This document shows, piece after piece, positions 8,090 to 16,470 of a DNA stretch of 35,980 nucleotides. The notes under the pieces were generated by a model. The model worked only from the letters and a program-made list of their open reading frames with translations. It had not been told where the DNA came from and did not search any database. A program made the position numbers and the translations under genes. The number at the start of each line of letters is the position of its first letter. Position 1 is the stretch's first letter. Source of the DNA: Terriglobia bacterium (GTDB lineage: Bacteria; Acidobacteriota; Terriglobia; Bryobacterales; Bryobacteraceae). The stretch is from positions 1 through 35,980 of the forward strand of contig JAIQFK010000038.1 in assembly GCA_020073305.1 (NCBI GenBank). Direction: 5' to 3'.

Positions 8090-9190
8090 ATGCCGCAGCG
8101 CTGCCTTCGATTCAATTCACACTCCCCCTACCGCCGGCTGATCGGGGTCGGGGGAATTGGCGCCGGCATCTTCTTCGCGCTCGAGGGCAATCACACCCTC
8201 GGCCGCAATGAAAGCCGGCCAGCCCGGCTGCTGGACATCCGCGACTACTGCAAGCTTCACATCATTGCGCACTACGTCGCGGTGCTGCTGGGTGCGGATC
8301 CGTCCGGCTCGCCCTTTCACTTAGTTCCCATCGGAAAGGTGGGTGACGATGAACCCGGACACCGCATGTTGAAGGAAATGTCGGGCGTGGGCATGGATAT
8401 CGGGCGCGTTGAGATCGTCAGAAATCGGCCTACGCTCTTCAGCGTCTGCTTCCAATACCCGAGCGGAGAGGGAGGGAACCTCACGACCACGCAGTCGGCG
8501 GCGTCCGAGTTGACCGCGGAGAATGTTGCACCAGCCTCACCCTTGTTCGCGGTAGAAGGGAATCGGAGCATGGTCTTGGCGGCGCCAGAGGTTTCACTCG
8601 AGGCGCGCTACCATCTGCTCGAGCTTGCCACTGCCAGCCGGGCATTTCGCGCTGCGGCTCTCACGTCCTCGGAGATGGTGACGGCGCTCCGGCAAGGCTT
8701 CTTTTCGCTCGTCGATCTGCTCTCCATCAACGAGGATGAGGCAGGAGCCCTGACGGGCCGCGTGTTCGATCCGGCCGATCCGTACCCTTTCTTGACGGCA
8801 TGTAGCGATGTCTTGATCGCTTGCCAACCCTCCATGCGGATCGTCGTCAGCGCAGGAAAGCACGGCGCCTTTGCCTTTGCCAAGGGTCTTTGGGATCACT
8901 GCCCCGCAGCGCCGGCCTCGGTGGTTGGAACGGCGGGGGCAGGAGATGCGTTGCTGGGCGCGATTTTGTCCGGCCTTGCTGTCGGAATGCCGCTGATCTG
9001 TCCGGGTTCCCCGCGCAAGTCCATCAATGAACGCCCGCTAGGAAGTGCGCTCGACTTCGCTGTTCTGCTGGCCAGCTTTACCATCACATCTCCGCATACC
9101 ATTCACCCGCACGCGAATCTGGAGACGCTTCTCCAGTTTGCCGGAGAGCTAGGCGTCTCGTTCTCCGGCGCACTCAGCCGTCACTTCTGA
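8090..9190 (+). CDS. PfkB family carbohydrate kinase
   Basis: A 366-residue ribokinase/PfkB-type kinase, expected to phosphorylate a sugar or sugar acid using ATP. The N-terminal region has LIGVGGIGAGIFFALEG and PIGKVGDDEPGHRML, matching the usual glycine-rich start and substrate-binding block. The C-terminal signature is GTAGAGDALLGAILSGL (about 283-299), where GAGD supplies the anion hole and the catalytic Asp; the first residue is Gly instead of the usual Asp. An unusual insert (CPGSPRKSINERPLG) follows. A GGAGGT 5 nt before ATG supports the start. Gap to the NagB-like gene is 16 nt. Substrate not determinable; 2-keto-3-deoxy sugar acid or aminosugar are candidates from context. Confidence 0.85.
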   Translation: MPQRCLRFNSHSPYRRLIGVGGIGAGIFFALEGNHTLGRNESRPARLLDIRDYCKLHIIAHYVAVLLGADPSGSPFHLVPIGKVGDDEPGHRMLKEMSGVGMDIGRVEIVRNRPTLFSVCFQYPSGEGGNLTTTQSAASELTAENVAPASPLFAVEGNRSMVLAAPEVSLEARYHLLELATASRAFRAAALTSSEMVTALRQGFFSLVDLLSINEDEAGALTGRVFDPADPYPFLTACSDVLIACQPSMRIVVSAGKHGAFAFAKGLWDHCPAAPASVVGTAGAGDALLGAILSGLAVGMPLICPGSPRKSINERPLGSALDFAVLLASFTITSPHTIHPHANLETLLQFAGELGVSFSGALSRHF

Positions 9191-9202
9191 TTTAGGATCT
9201 CG

Positions 9203-9228
9203 GGAGCGCTAACGCTCCGAAACGTTAG
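9203..9228. repeat. Nested inverted repeats between convergent genes
   Basis: GGAGCG (9203-9208) pairs with CGCTCC (9213-9218) around the loop CTAA. A second, overlapping pair is CTAACG (9209-9214) with CGTTAG (9223-9228). The site lies in the 42-nt gap between the convergent kinase and LacI genes, so a bidirectional transcription stop is plausible, but no T-run follows on either strand. The second pair contains the same CGTTA half-site as the operators at 6585 and 10462. Confidence 0.35.
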
Positions 9229-9232
9229 AAGG

Positions 9233-10351
9233 TCAGACTGTGCCTGAAGGCGAAACCCGTGGGAGCGCCAATGCAGGTGCGGGAGCCGCGGACTCCCGGC
9301 CTGCAGGGGCCCGCATTTCGCGGAACAAGTGGAATGTCGAGCGCATGACCAGTTGTGGAGCCAGGAAGTGGGCTTTTGGAAGTTGGGTTCCGTGGAGAAA
9401 GTGATCTACCGCCAGACGCATGGCCAATTCACCCTGAACGTATGGCCGGCTGTAGACACAAGCAGAGATCGTACCCTTTTCAAAATACGGCCGCATTTCG
9501 CCGAACAGATCCGTAGTGACCAGCTTCAGCCGGCCGGCCAATCCCGTGGCGCCAATGGCACGACACACCGGGAGGCAGTTAGCCGTGTTTACGTAAACGC
9601 CAGCCAGCGCCTTGTGCCGCTCCAGCAGGGCAAAGCACTTCTGAAAGGCTTCATCCTCGTCGTCGTGTGCCTCGATCACCTCAGCCACAACCCCTTCGCT
9701 GCAGAAGCGCGGATAGGCCCCAAGAAAACTTTCCGTCTTCCTGCGATGGTCCTCAATGTGCAACATGCCGGTGACGATGGCCACCTGTGAACCGACAGGG
9801 ACCATGCCGCCCAACAGTTCCGCAGCGACCCGTCCGCTGGCTTCCGCATCCACACAGACTGCCGTAGAGCGCCGGCTGGCAGGTGCGTCCGTGTCCACAC
9901 AGATGACGCGGATCCCGCGACGCTCAGCCTCGTTGATCACCGGAGTCAACTCCTGAGGGCTGCCCGGTGTCAGTATCAACGCGCCTGGCCCCGCGTGAAT
10001 CAGTTCCTCAATCGTCTCTACCTCGGCCTCACCAAGACGCTCAGTCCTACGCCAGATGGTCTCGACCCCCGATAGTTCAGCGCGTTGAGCTTCCGCCGCT
10101 ATACCTTGGCAAAGCTGATCGAAATAGTAATGGATTTCACGCGGGATGCAGATGCCGATTCGAATTGGAGTGCGGCGCACGGACAGCGCCCGGGCCGCCA
10201 TGTTGGGCCGGTAACCCACACTCTTGGCGATCTCCAGGATTCGCAGGCGGGTACTTTCACGGATGCCCTTCCGGCCGTGGAGAGCACGATCGACCGTCCC
10301 AATGGTTACATTCGCCAACCTGGCAATCTCGGGAATTCCGATCCTCTTCAT
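9233..10351 (-). CDS. LacI family transcriptional regulator
   Basis: A 372-residue DNA-binding regulator. The N-terminal helix-turn-helix and hinge are clear: IPEIARLANVTIGTVDRAL, then GIRESTRLRILEIAKSVGYR and AARALSV. The rest (about 60-340) is a periplasmic-binding-protein fold for a small sugar-like effector, with GALILTPGSPQEL and VICVDTDAP. The last 30 residues are Ala/Pro-rich and low in conservation. It is divergent from the TonB receptor gene with 156 nt between, and an operator-like palindrome lies in that gap (10462-10473), with a close copy at 6585-6596 upstream of the kinase run. It is therefore the likely local repressor of both runs; the inducing ligand is unknown. Confidence 0.9.
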   Translation of the reverse strand: MKRIGIPEIARLANVTIGTVDRALHGRKGIRESTRLRILEIAKSVGYRPNMAARALSVRRTPIRIGICIPREIHYYFDQLCQGIAAEAQRAELSGVETIWRRTERLGEAEVETIEELIHAGPGALILTPGSPQELTPVINEAERRGIRVICVDTDAPASRRSTAVCVDAEASGRVAAELLGGMVPVGSQVAIVTGMLHIEDHRRKTESFLGAYPRFCSEGVVAEVIEAHDDEDEAFQKCFALLERHKALAGVYVNTANCLPVCRAIGATGLAGRLKLVTTDLFGEMRPYFEKGTISACVYSRPYVQGELAMRLAVDHFLHGTQLPKAHFLAPQLVMRSTFHLFREMRAPAGRESAAPAPALALPRVSPSGTV

Positions 10352-10419
10352 AGGTGCAGGCTACAGCGATTATAGCCAAGGCCAAGAACATCGCGTCGCC
10401 AACGCAGCCTTCCCGGGGC

Positions 10420-10448
10420 TTGACGAGGCTGTCACCGCATGCTAGCAT
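10420..10448 (+). promoter_or_regulatory. Sigma70-like promoter of the TonB receptor operon
   Basis: TTGACG (10420-10425), 17 nt, TAGCAT (10443-10448), matching TTGACA and TATAAT at 5 of 6 and 4 of 6 positions. The expected start of transcription is about 10455, just upstream of the LacI-type operator. Confidence 0.55.
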
Positions 10449-10461
10449 CCCGACAAAGGTC

Positions 10462-10473
10462 GTGAACGTTAAC
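10462..10473. promoter_or_regulatory. LacI-type operator
   Basis: GTGAACGTTAAC is palindromic at 10 of 12 positions and centred on CG (10467-10468), as is usual for LacI-family sites. It starts about 7 nt after the predicted transcription start, a classic repressor position. It differs from GTTAACGCTAAC at 6585-6596 in two bases. The reverse-strand LacI gene begins about 110 nt away. Confidence 0.55.
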
Positions 10474-10507
10474 GCGGGCACATATCAGCACAACCAGGAG
10501 GTCGCTC

Positions 10508-13500
10508 ATGCAACTTTGCGGTTCGAAGTCCATTTTGCTGTTCAGCGTGCTGGGGGTCATGGCTTCATCCAGCCTGCGGGCTGACGTAACAGGAAGTATT
10601 CTCGGTGTGGTCCGCGACCCTACGCAGGCCGTGGTTGCCAATGCGCGGATTGTTGCCACCAACGTGGAAACCAATCTCAGCAGGGAGACGATATCTGCCG
10701 CCGACGGATCCTACCGCATCCTCGCTCTCCCCCCAGGAACATATAAAGTCACGGGCACTGCGTCCGGATTCCAGCAGTACATCACCACCGACATCGATGT
10801 GAAAGTGAACGACCAGTTGCGCATCGACATCCTCCTCCAGGTTGGCAGTGTGCAACAAGAAGTCAATGTCACCGCCAACGCGGTCCAGGTGGAAACCGCC
10901 AGTACGCAGCTCGGCGACGTGATTGAGTCGAAGAAGATGCTGGCTCTGCCGCTGAACGGCCGCAGTTACATTGATCTGCTGGGGCTGCAAGCCGGCGTGG
11001 CGCCGGATTCTGCCAACACCATCGGCGGAGACCGGCAGGTCTCCGGCGGTCTCAACGCGGGCAACATCTCGGTGAATGGCCAACGCGAGACCGGGAACGC
11101 CTTCCTGGTTAATGGCGGCGACGTGAGCGAGGGCCGCAACCTGGGCGCGGGCTTGATTCCGAATCTCGATTCCATTGAGGAATTTCGCCTCATCACGAAT
11201 AGCTTCGATGCAGAGTACGGGAAGTTCAGCGGCGCGGTGATGAACGCCATCACCAAATCCGGAGCCAACGCCATTCACGGCGATGTCTTCGAGTTCATGC
11301 GCAATGACAAGTTCGATGCCCGTAATTTCTTTACCGCCAGCAAGTCTGAATTGCGGCGCAACCAGTTCGGTTACGCCATTGGCGGACCCTTCTGGAAGAA
11401 CAAACTTTTCTGGTTCACGGACTATCAGGGCACGAGAGAGGTTCGAGGCGCCGAAACCGGCATTGTGCAAGTAATCCCCGCCGCTCAGCGTCAAGGCCAG
11501 TTCGACCCAACAACGCTGACAGGCACTATCGATGGCCCCTACTGGGCGCAAGTGCTCTCGCAACGCCTGGGGTATGGTGTGACAAACGGAGAACCGTACA
11601 GCTTCGCCGGCTGCACGCTGACATCCGATTGTGTTTTTCCCGGCGGCGTGATCCCGCAGCGAGCCTGGTCGAAGCCGGCTATTAACATCTTGCCTTACAT
11701 TCCGCTTGGAAATGTTGACCCTGCAGCAGGCGTCTACTCAGACAATAGTCAAAAGAACAGGGTGCAGGACGACAAGGCCGGGCAGCGCGTCGACTTCATC
11801 AACCAAGCGACGGGTAACTGGTCGTGGTATTACCACTTCGACGACTCGAACGTATTCAACGCGATTCCCGCTGCCAGCGTCGCGGGCTTCCCGTCTTTCA
11901 CGCCCACGCGTGCCCAGCAGATTGTGATGAGCAACACCAAGACGCTCGGGCCAGGCGCGGTAAACGAGGCGCGTGTGAGCTTCTTCCGCAGCTCGACTAT
12001 TAAGGACCAGCCGAAAGGCAGCTTCGCAAAGCTGTCCGACCTTGGTTTCCTCACGGGGATAGGCACGCTGGGCATTAACCCTTCCGGGCCGTCGGGCTTC
12101 CCGCAGACCGTGCCACCGCTGTATTTCAACAACTTTAGCACCGGCGTGCCGACGCTGACCACGAAGCAGCCCAACAACACCTGGATGCTGACCGAGGGCC
12201 TTTCCAAGGTCGCGGGCAATCATACGCTTAAGTTCGGAGGCGAATTCCGGTACCTGCAAATCAACGAGCGGAATGTCGCATCGCCCAACGGCACCTTCAA
12301 CTTCGACGGAAGTGTGACCGGGGTCGATGCCGCTGATTACGAGCTCGGCGCAGTGTCCAGCGTCGGCTCTGCGTTTCAGCAGTACAGCATGCAGTTTCTG
12401 GACTCGCGGACGCGCTATGGTGGCGCGTATGCGCAGGACGCCTGGAAGGTGAAAGCAAATCTCACTTTGAACCTCGGTCTACGCTGGGAAGTCAGCATGC
12501 CCTGGTATGACACCCAAGGCAAGATCGAAACCATCGTACCCGGTGAGCAATCCAAACAATTCCCCACCGCTCCCCTGGGCTGGGTGGTGCCTGGAGATCC
12601 CGGCATCCCGTCCACTCTGGCTCCGACGCACTACAACAACTGGGCTCCGCGCCTGGGCCTCGCCTACGCACCTGGCTTCAATGACGGCATTCTGCGAAAG
12701 ATCTTCGGAGGCCCCGGAAAAACCAGTATCCGTGCGTCGTTCGGCATCTATTACACGTCCATCGAGGATCTGAACCTGTTCTACGAAGTCGGCGACCCGC
12801 CGTTCGGCAATAACTGGCAGAGCCCCAATGGCGTCCTGTTCGAGGAGCCGTACCGCACTCGCACAGACGGGGCCTCGCAAGGGCAGAAATTCCCGTTTAT
12901 TTTTCCGACTCCGGGCAGCCCGGCGAACGCGACCCTGAATTTCGCCCAATTTCTGCCGATCTCTTACGCACCGGGCTATGACATTCACAATCGCATGCCC
13001 TACGCCGAGCATTATAATTTCTCGATCCAGCGCGAATTGTCCAAGTCCACCGTACTGACGCTCGCCTATGTCGGCACCCAGGGCCATAAGCTGATCTCGC
13101 AGACCGATGCCAACCCGGGCAATACGGCTTTTTGCCTGCAACTCAACGCCAGGGGCGCCGTTGATTTGAATACCGGTCTTTCCAACCCGGCCTGCGGCCC
13201 CGGAACAGAACAGGATACTTTTCAATTGCCGAACGGCACCAAAGTATACGGAACCAGAACCAGCCTTGGCCCCGCTTTTGGGGCCAACAACACCTACACG
13301 CGCAACAGCGCGAACTCGAACTACAACTCATTCCAAGCGTCGGTGGAGCGCAAAGCCTCGGACATGACGTTCCTGGCGGCCTACACGTTTGGCAAGGCGA
13401 TGGATGATGCCTCGACTTTCGGCGATCTGATGAATTTCACGAATTACCGGCTGAGTCGATCACTGTCGTCTTTCGATGTCACTCACAACTTCGTTGCCAG

Positions 13501-14017
13501 CTACAACTGGGCTTTGCCGTTCGACCGGGCTTTCAGCGGCCTGCCGAAGCGCCTGACCCAAGGTTGGAACATCACCGGAATCACACGCTTCTCGACGGGC
13601 TTTCCGATCCATATCCGCCAAAGTCGCGGTGATTTGTCACTCACCGGCAGTAGCGCAACCGACGAGCCCAACCTGGTGGGACCGGTGGTCATCCAGAATC
13701 CACGTCGGGCCGGACCCAACGGCGCGAACACCTATTTCCTGCCGGACGCCTTCACTTCTGACCTCCTGGGACAGTTTGGGGATGCCAACAGGCAGTTTTT
13801 CCATGGTCCCGGCATCATTAACACCGATTTTGGGATGTCGAAGCGAATTTCGATTAGGGAATCCATGGCCGTCGAGGTCCGTGGAGAATTCTTCAACATC
13901 TTCAACCACGCGCAATTCAACAATCCGAGCGGCAACTTCAGCAGCAGCTTGTTTGGAGTCGTCACGGGCGCGCGCGATCCGCGCATTGGGCAGGTCAGCG
14001 CGAAGTTTTACTGGTAA
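10508..14017 (+). CDS. TonB-dependent receptor, Oar-like with carboxypeptidase-regulatory domain
   Basis: A 1,169-residue outer-membrane protein. Residues 1-25 are a signal peptide. Residues 26-115 form a carboxypeptidase-regulatory-like beta-sandwich (VTGSILGVVRDPTQAVVANA, then DGSYRILALPPGTYKV). The plug domain follows (LPLNGRSYIDLLGLQAGVAP, then FRLITNSFDAEYGKFSGAVM) and then a beta-barrel ending ...RIGQVSAKFYW with the terminal aromatic residue of outer-membrane proteins. Such Acidobacteriota receptors are thought to import oligosaccharides or peptides using TonB energy. AGGAGG (10496-10501) precedes the ATG. Its stop overlaps the next start (TAATG), so it should be translated together with the DapA-like gene. 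Confidence 0.9.
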   Translation: MQLCGSKSILLFSVLGVMASSSLRADVTGSILGVVRDPTQAVVANARIVATNVETNLSRETISAADGSYRILALPPGTYKVTGTASGFQQYITTDIDVKVNDQLRIDILLQVGSVQQEVNVTANAVQVETASTQLGDVIESKKMLALPLNGRSYIDLLGLQAGVAPDSANTIGGDRQVSGGLNAGNISVNGQRETGNAFLVNGGDVSEGRNLGAGLIPNLDSIEEFRLITNSFDAEYGKFSGAVMNAITKSGANAIHGDVFEFMRNDKFDARNFFTASKSELRRNQFGYAIGGPFWKNKLFWFTDYQGTREVRGAETGIVQVIPAAQRQGQFDPTTLTGTIDGPYWAQVLSQRLGYGVTNGEPYSFAGCTLTSDCVFPGGVIPQRAWSKPAINILPYIPLGNVDPAAGVYSDNSQKNRVQDDKAGQRVDFINQATGNWSWYYHFDDSNVFNAIPAASVAGFPSFTPTRAQQIVMSNTKTLGPGAVNEARVSFFRSSTIKDQPKGSFAKLSDLGFLTGIGTLGINPSGPSGFPQTVPPLYFNNFSTGVPTLTTKQPNNTWMLTEGLSKVAGNHTLKFGGEFRYLQINERNVASPNGTFNFDGSVTGVDAADYELGAVSSVGSAFQQYSMQFLDSRTRYGGAYAQDAWKVKANLTLNLGLRWEVSMPWYDTQGKIETIVPGEQSKQFPTAPLGWVVPGDPGIPSTLAPTHYNNWAPRLGLAYAPGFNDGILRKIFGGPGKTSIRASFGIYYTSIEDLNLFYEVGDPPFGNNWQSPNGVLFEEPYRTRTDGASQGQKFPFIFPTPGSPANATLNFAQFLPISYAPGYDIHNRMPYAEHYNFSIQRELSKSTVLTLAYVGTQGHKLISQTDANPGNTAFCLQLNARGAVDLNTGLSNPACGPGTEQDTFQLPNGTKVYGTRTSLGPAFGANNTYTRNSANSNYNSFQASVERKASDMTFLAAYTFGKAMDDASTFGDLMNFTNYRLSRSLSSFDVTHNFVASYNWALPFDRAFSGLPKRLTQGWNITGITRFSTGFPIHIRQSRGDLSLTGSSATDEPNLVGPVVIQNPRRAGPNGANTYFLPDAFTSDLLGQFGDANRQFFHGPGIINTDFGMSKRISIRESMAVEVRGEFFNIFNHAQFNNPSGNFSSSLFGVVTGARDPRIGQVSAKFYW

Positions 14018-15021
14018 TGACTGGCCCGTCTAACGAGGTCCAACCCGAAGGTCCGTGGGTTTCCAGCAGACGCAGTTTTCTCGCGGCGTTGGCCGGAGCG
14101 GCGGGGGCGGCATTCGCGCGCCCCTCGACCGATAAGCCGCTCCGTGGCATCTTCGTCATCGTCGCTACGCCATATAAAGAGTCGAAGGCCGTTGACTACG
14201 AAGACCTCGCGCACGAAGTCGAGTGGCTGAACCGATGTGGAGCGCACGGCATCGTATGGCCGCAAATGGCGAGTGATTACAACAGGCTCACGATGGAGGA
14301 GCGGTTGCGCGGCTTTGAGGTGATCGCCGATGCTGCAAAAGGCAATCGATCGGCGGTGGTTTTTGGCGTGCAGGGTCCAGACACCCATGCTGCCTTGAAT
14401 TACCTGCAGCATGCCGAGAAGTTGTCGCCCGATGCACTAATTGCCATTCCGCCCGAGAAAGCCAGTTCACTCGAAGAATATCGGGCATATTACGGTGCGC
14501 TGGCGCATGCCACCGAGCGGCCCATCTTCATCCAGGACACCGGCCCCCACCATCCTTTGCCCATGCCGGCGCCGTTCCTGATTGAGCTGGCGAGCGCACA
14601 TCCCAACCTCGGTTACGTGAAGGAGGAGCTCAGCCCGGTCCTCGAGCGGATGAGGGAGCTGCAGGCAAAGCGGCCGCCGATGAAGCGGGTTTTCAGCGGG
14701 GATGGAGGACGGGGCATGCTGGCGGAGATGAGCCAGGGTTCGGATGGCACCATGCCCGGGGCGGGGTTCACGGATGTATACGTGCAGATCTGGGATGCCT
14801 GGCAAGCCGGCGATCGCAAGAAGGCCAGAGACATATTCATGCACCTGCTCCCGCTCATTAATCTGGATGAACTGGTGGAACAGGGATACCAACAGGTGCT
14901 TTTCCGCCGTGGAGTATTCAAGACATCGGTCTCGCGAATTCCACGGATCAGCCTGTCGCCAGAAGTGAAGGCGGAGATGGATGCCGCCTTCGAAGAATTG
15001 AAACCCTACCTGCGCGTCTGA
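14017..15021 (+). CDS. Tat-exported dihydrodipicolinate synthase/N-acetylneuraminate lyase family protein
   Basis: A 334-residue class I aldolase-fold protein. Residues 1-40 contain a twin-arginine signal (SSRRSFLAALAGAAGAAFA), unusual for a family that normally works in the cytoplasm. The TIM-barrel part keeps the Schiff-base lysine (GYVKEELSP, about Lys202) and LTMEERLRGFEVIADAAKG. However, the usual GTTGE segment reads PQMASDYNR, and the tyrosine of the YNxP motif is replaced (IFIQDTGPHH). Family members cleave or form 2-keto-3-deoxy acids. ATG overlaps the receptor's TAA by one base. Followed after 95 nt by a SelA-like PLP enzyme, which fits a dehydratase-aldolase pair for a sugar acid. 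Confidence 0.75.
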   Translation: MTGPSNEVQPEGPWVSSRRSFLAALAGAAGAAFARPSTDKPLRGIFVIVATPYKESKAVDYEDLAHEVEWLNRCGAHGIVWPQMASDYNRLTMEERLRGFEVIADAAKGNRSAVVFGVQGPDTHAALNYLQHAEKLSPDALIAIPPEKASSLEEYRAYYGALAHATERPIFIQDTGPHHPLPMPAPFLIELASAHPNLGYVKEELSPVLERMRELQAKRPPMKRVFSGDGGRGMLAEMSQGSDGTMPGAGFTDVYVQIWDAWQAGDRKKARDIFMHLLPLINLDELVEQGYQQVLFRRGVFKTSVSRIPRISLSPEVKAEMDAAFEELKPYLRV

Positions 15022-15116
15022 AGACAGCGGACAGAACACAAGCAAGCATGGCAGGGAAGCCGAGTGGCGATAACCAGGCGCTTCTTGCCAGGCCCGATTC
15101 ACACGAGAGGTGACTC

Positions 15117-16364
15117 ATGGAGAGACTTACTTCAACTGATCGGCGTGCGTTCATGAAGTGGATGAGCGCGCTTCCCTTACTTGGGTACATAACAACCCAG
15201 GGCCTTTTCGAAAAGGCCTTCGGGGCGGCGAAACGAAATCGCTACAACAATATCTACACGCGGATCGGTGTCAAACCGGTGATTAACGCACGGGGCCCGT
15301 GGACGTACATCAGCGGCACTCTCGAACTGCCTGAGGTGAAGGCGGCCAAGCAGCAAGCCGCTGAGTACTTCGTCAACATTTGGGAGCTGCATCGCGCCGT
15401 CGGCCAGCGGCTCGCTCAGCTTTCTGGGGCGGAGGCGGGACTCGTCACCTCGGGAGCGGCGGGCGCCATGGCCGTGGCAACCGCAGCCTGTATCGCCGGC
15501 ACCGACCCGCGCAAGATCTGGCAGCTTCCCGACACTTCAGGGTTGAAGAACGAGGTCGTGATGTTGGGTGGACGGAGTTTGTTCGACAGTGCAATCCGAG
15601 GTGCAGGTGGGAAGCTCGTGCTGGCGAACACACACGACGAATTGCAGGCAGCCATCACCGAGAAGACCGTCATGGTTTACACCATGGCTCACGGGGAGCG
15701 GATGGAGAAGGCGTTGTCTATTACCAAAAAAGCGGGAGTGCCGATGTTGGTTGATTGGGCTGACCGCGTTCCGCCGATGGAGAATTTTATGCTGCCCGCC
15801 AAAATGGGAGTCGAGTTGTACACTTTTAGCGGCGGCAAGGGGCTGTGCGGGCCCCAGTGCACGGGTCTTCTCTTGGGCCGAAAAGACCTCATCGAAGCGG
15901 CACTTGCGAATTCTTCTCCTTGGGAGGGAGCCGTGTGTCGGCCCATGAAGGTGGGCAAAGAAGAGATCATGGGGCTGCTCGCGGCGGTGGAAGCCTGGAA
16001 GAAGATGGATTCGGGGGCTCTGGACCGCGAATGGGGCAAACGCGTAAGCCGCATCGCGCAGGTAGTCGAGACCGTGCCCGGTGTGACCACGGAGATTCAA
16101 ACTGCCTATGCGGCGCCCTCGTTATTCGTGAAATGGGACGAAGCGGCGTTCAAGCTGACGGTGGCGGACTGCGCCAAGAGATTGCTGGATGGCGAGCCGC
16201 GAATCGAGGTGGCGACCCGGCACAACCCCAGCGCGGTCCCCGGAGCGGAAGAGGGGGATCCCAAGAGGACGCACGGCGCAAGGCCGGACCGCATACAGAT
16301 CGTCTCGACGACTCTGCAACGGGCGAGGAGTTGCTCGTCGCCCGGCGGCTGCGCGAAGTCCTGA
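15117..16364 (+). CDS. SelA-like PLP-dependent enzyme with export signal, frameshifted near its 3' end
   Basis: A 415-residue reading frame of the SelA/D-glucosaminate-6-phosphate ammonia-lyase (DgaE-like) fold. It starts with a Tat-like leader (DRRAFMKWMSALPLLGY). The enzyme part begins YTRIGVKPVINARGPWTY and has GLVTSGAAGAMAVATAACIAG (about 108-128) for cofactor binding and FSGGKGLCGPQ with the PLP lysine at about 241. Family members dehydrate or deaminate amino acids and aminosugar acids, or make selenocysteinyl-tRNA; an exported protein would not do the last. A GAGAGGTGA precedes ATG. The final 14 residues come from the wrong frame (see 16318-16387). It lies between the DapA-like and exo-glucosaminidase genes. 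Confidence 0.8.
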   Translation: MERLTSTDRRAFMKWMSALPLLGYITTQGLFEKAFGAAKRNRYNNIYTRIGVKPVINARGPWTYISGTLELPEVKAAKQQAAEYFVNIWELHRAVGQRLAQLSGAEAGLVTSGAAGAMAVATAACIAGTDPRKIWQLPDTSGLKNEVVMLGGRSLFDSAIRGAGGKLVLANTHDELQAAITEKTVMVYTMAHGERMEKALSITKKAGVPMLVDWADRVPPMENFMLPAKMGVELYTFSGGKGLCGPQCTGLLLGRKDLIEAALANSSPWEGAVCRPMKVGKEEIMGLLAAVEAWKKMDSGALDREWGKRVSRIAQVVETVPGVTTEIQTAYAAPSLFVKWDEAAFKLTVADCAKRLLDGEPRIEVATRHNPSAVPGAEEGDPKRTHGARPDRIQIVSTTLQRARSCSSPGGCAKS

Positions 16365-16387
16365 ATGAGGCCAGGAAAGCGGCGTAG
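16318..16387 (+). other. Apparent one-base deletion; displaced 3' end of the SelA-like gene
   Basis: The family's C-terminus is expected after IQIVSTTLQ. In the annotated frame the sequence then turns into RARSCSSPGG and stops at 16364. One base further on, the other frame reads GEELLVARRLREVLNEARKA and stops at 16387. Inserting a C at about 16320 would restore TTLQPGEELLVARRLRE, a natural continuation. This is either a real mutation or a sequencing error. Confidence 0.75.
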
Positions 16388-16470
16388 CAACATTGTGTTC
16401 GTCCTGGCCCAGCGACTCAATTGAACTAAACCCGCTGTGTAATCATATTCCAAGTCAGGAGCGTCAATCG

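Noticed and set aside
10565-11563. Minus-strand frame of 332 codons inside the TonB receptor gene
   Set aside because: Shadow frame of a gene with an intact signal peptide, plug and barrel on the other strand.
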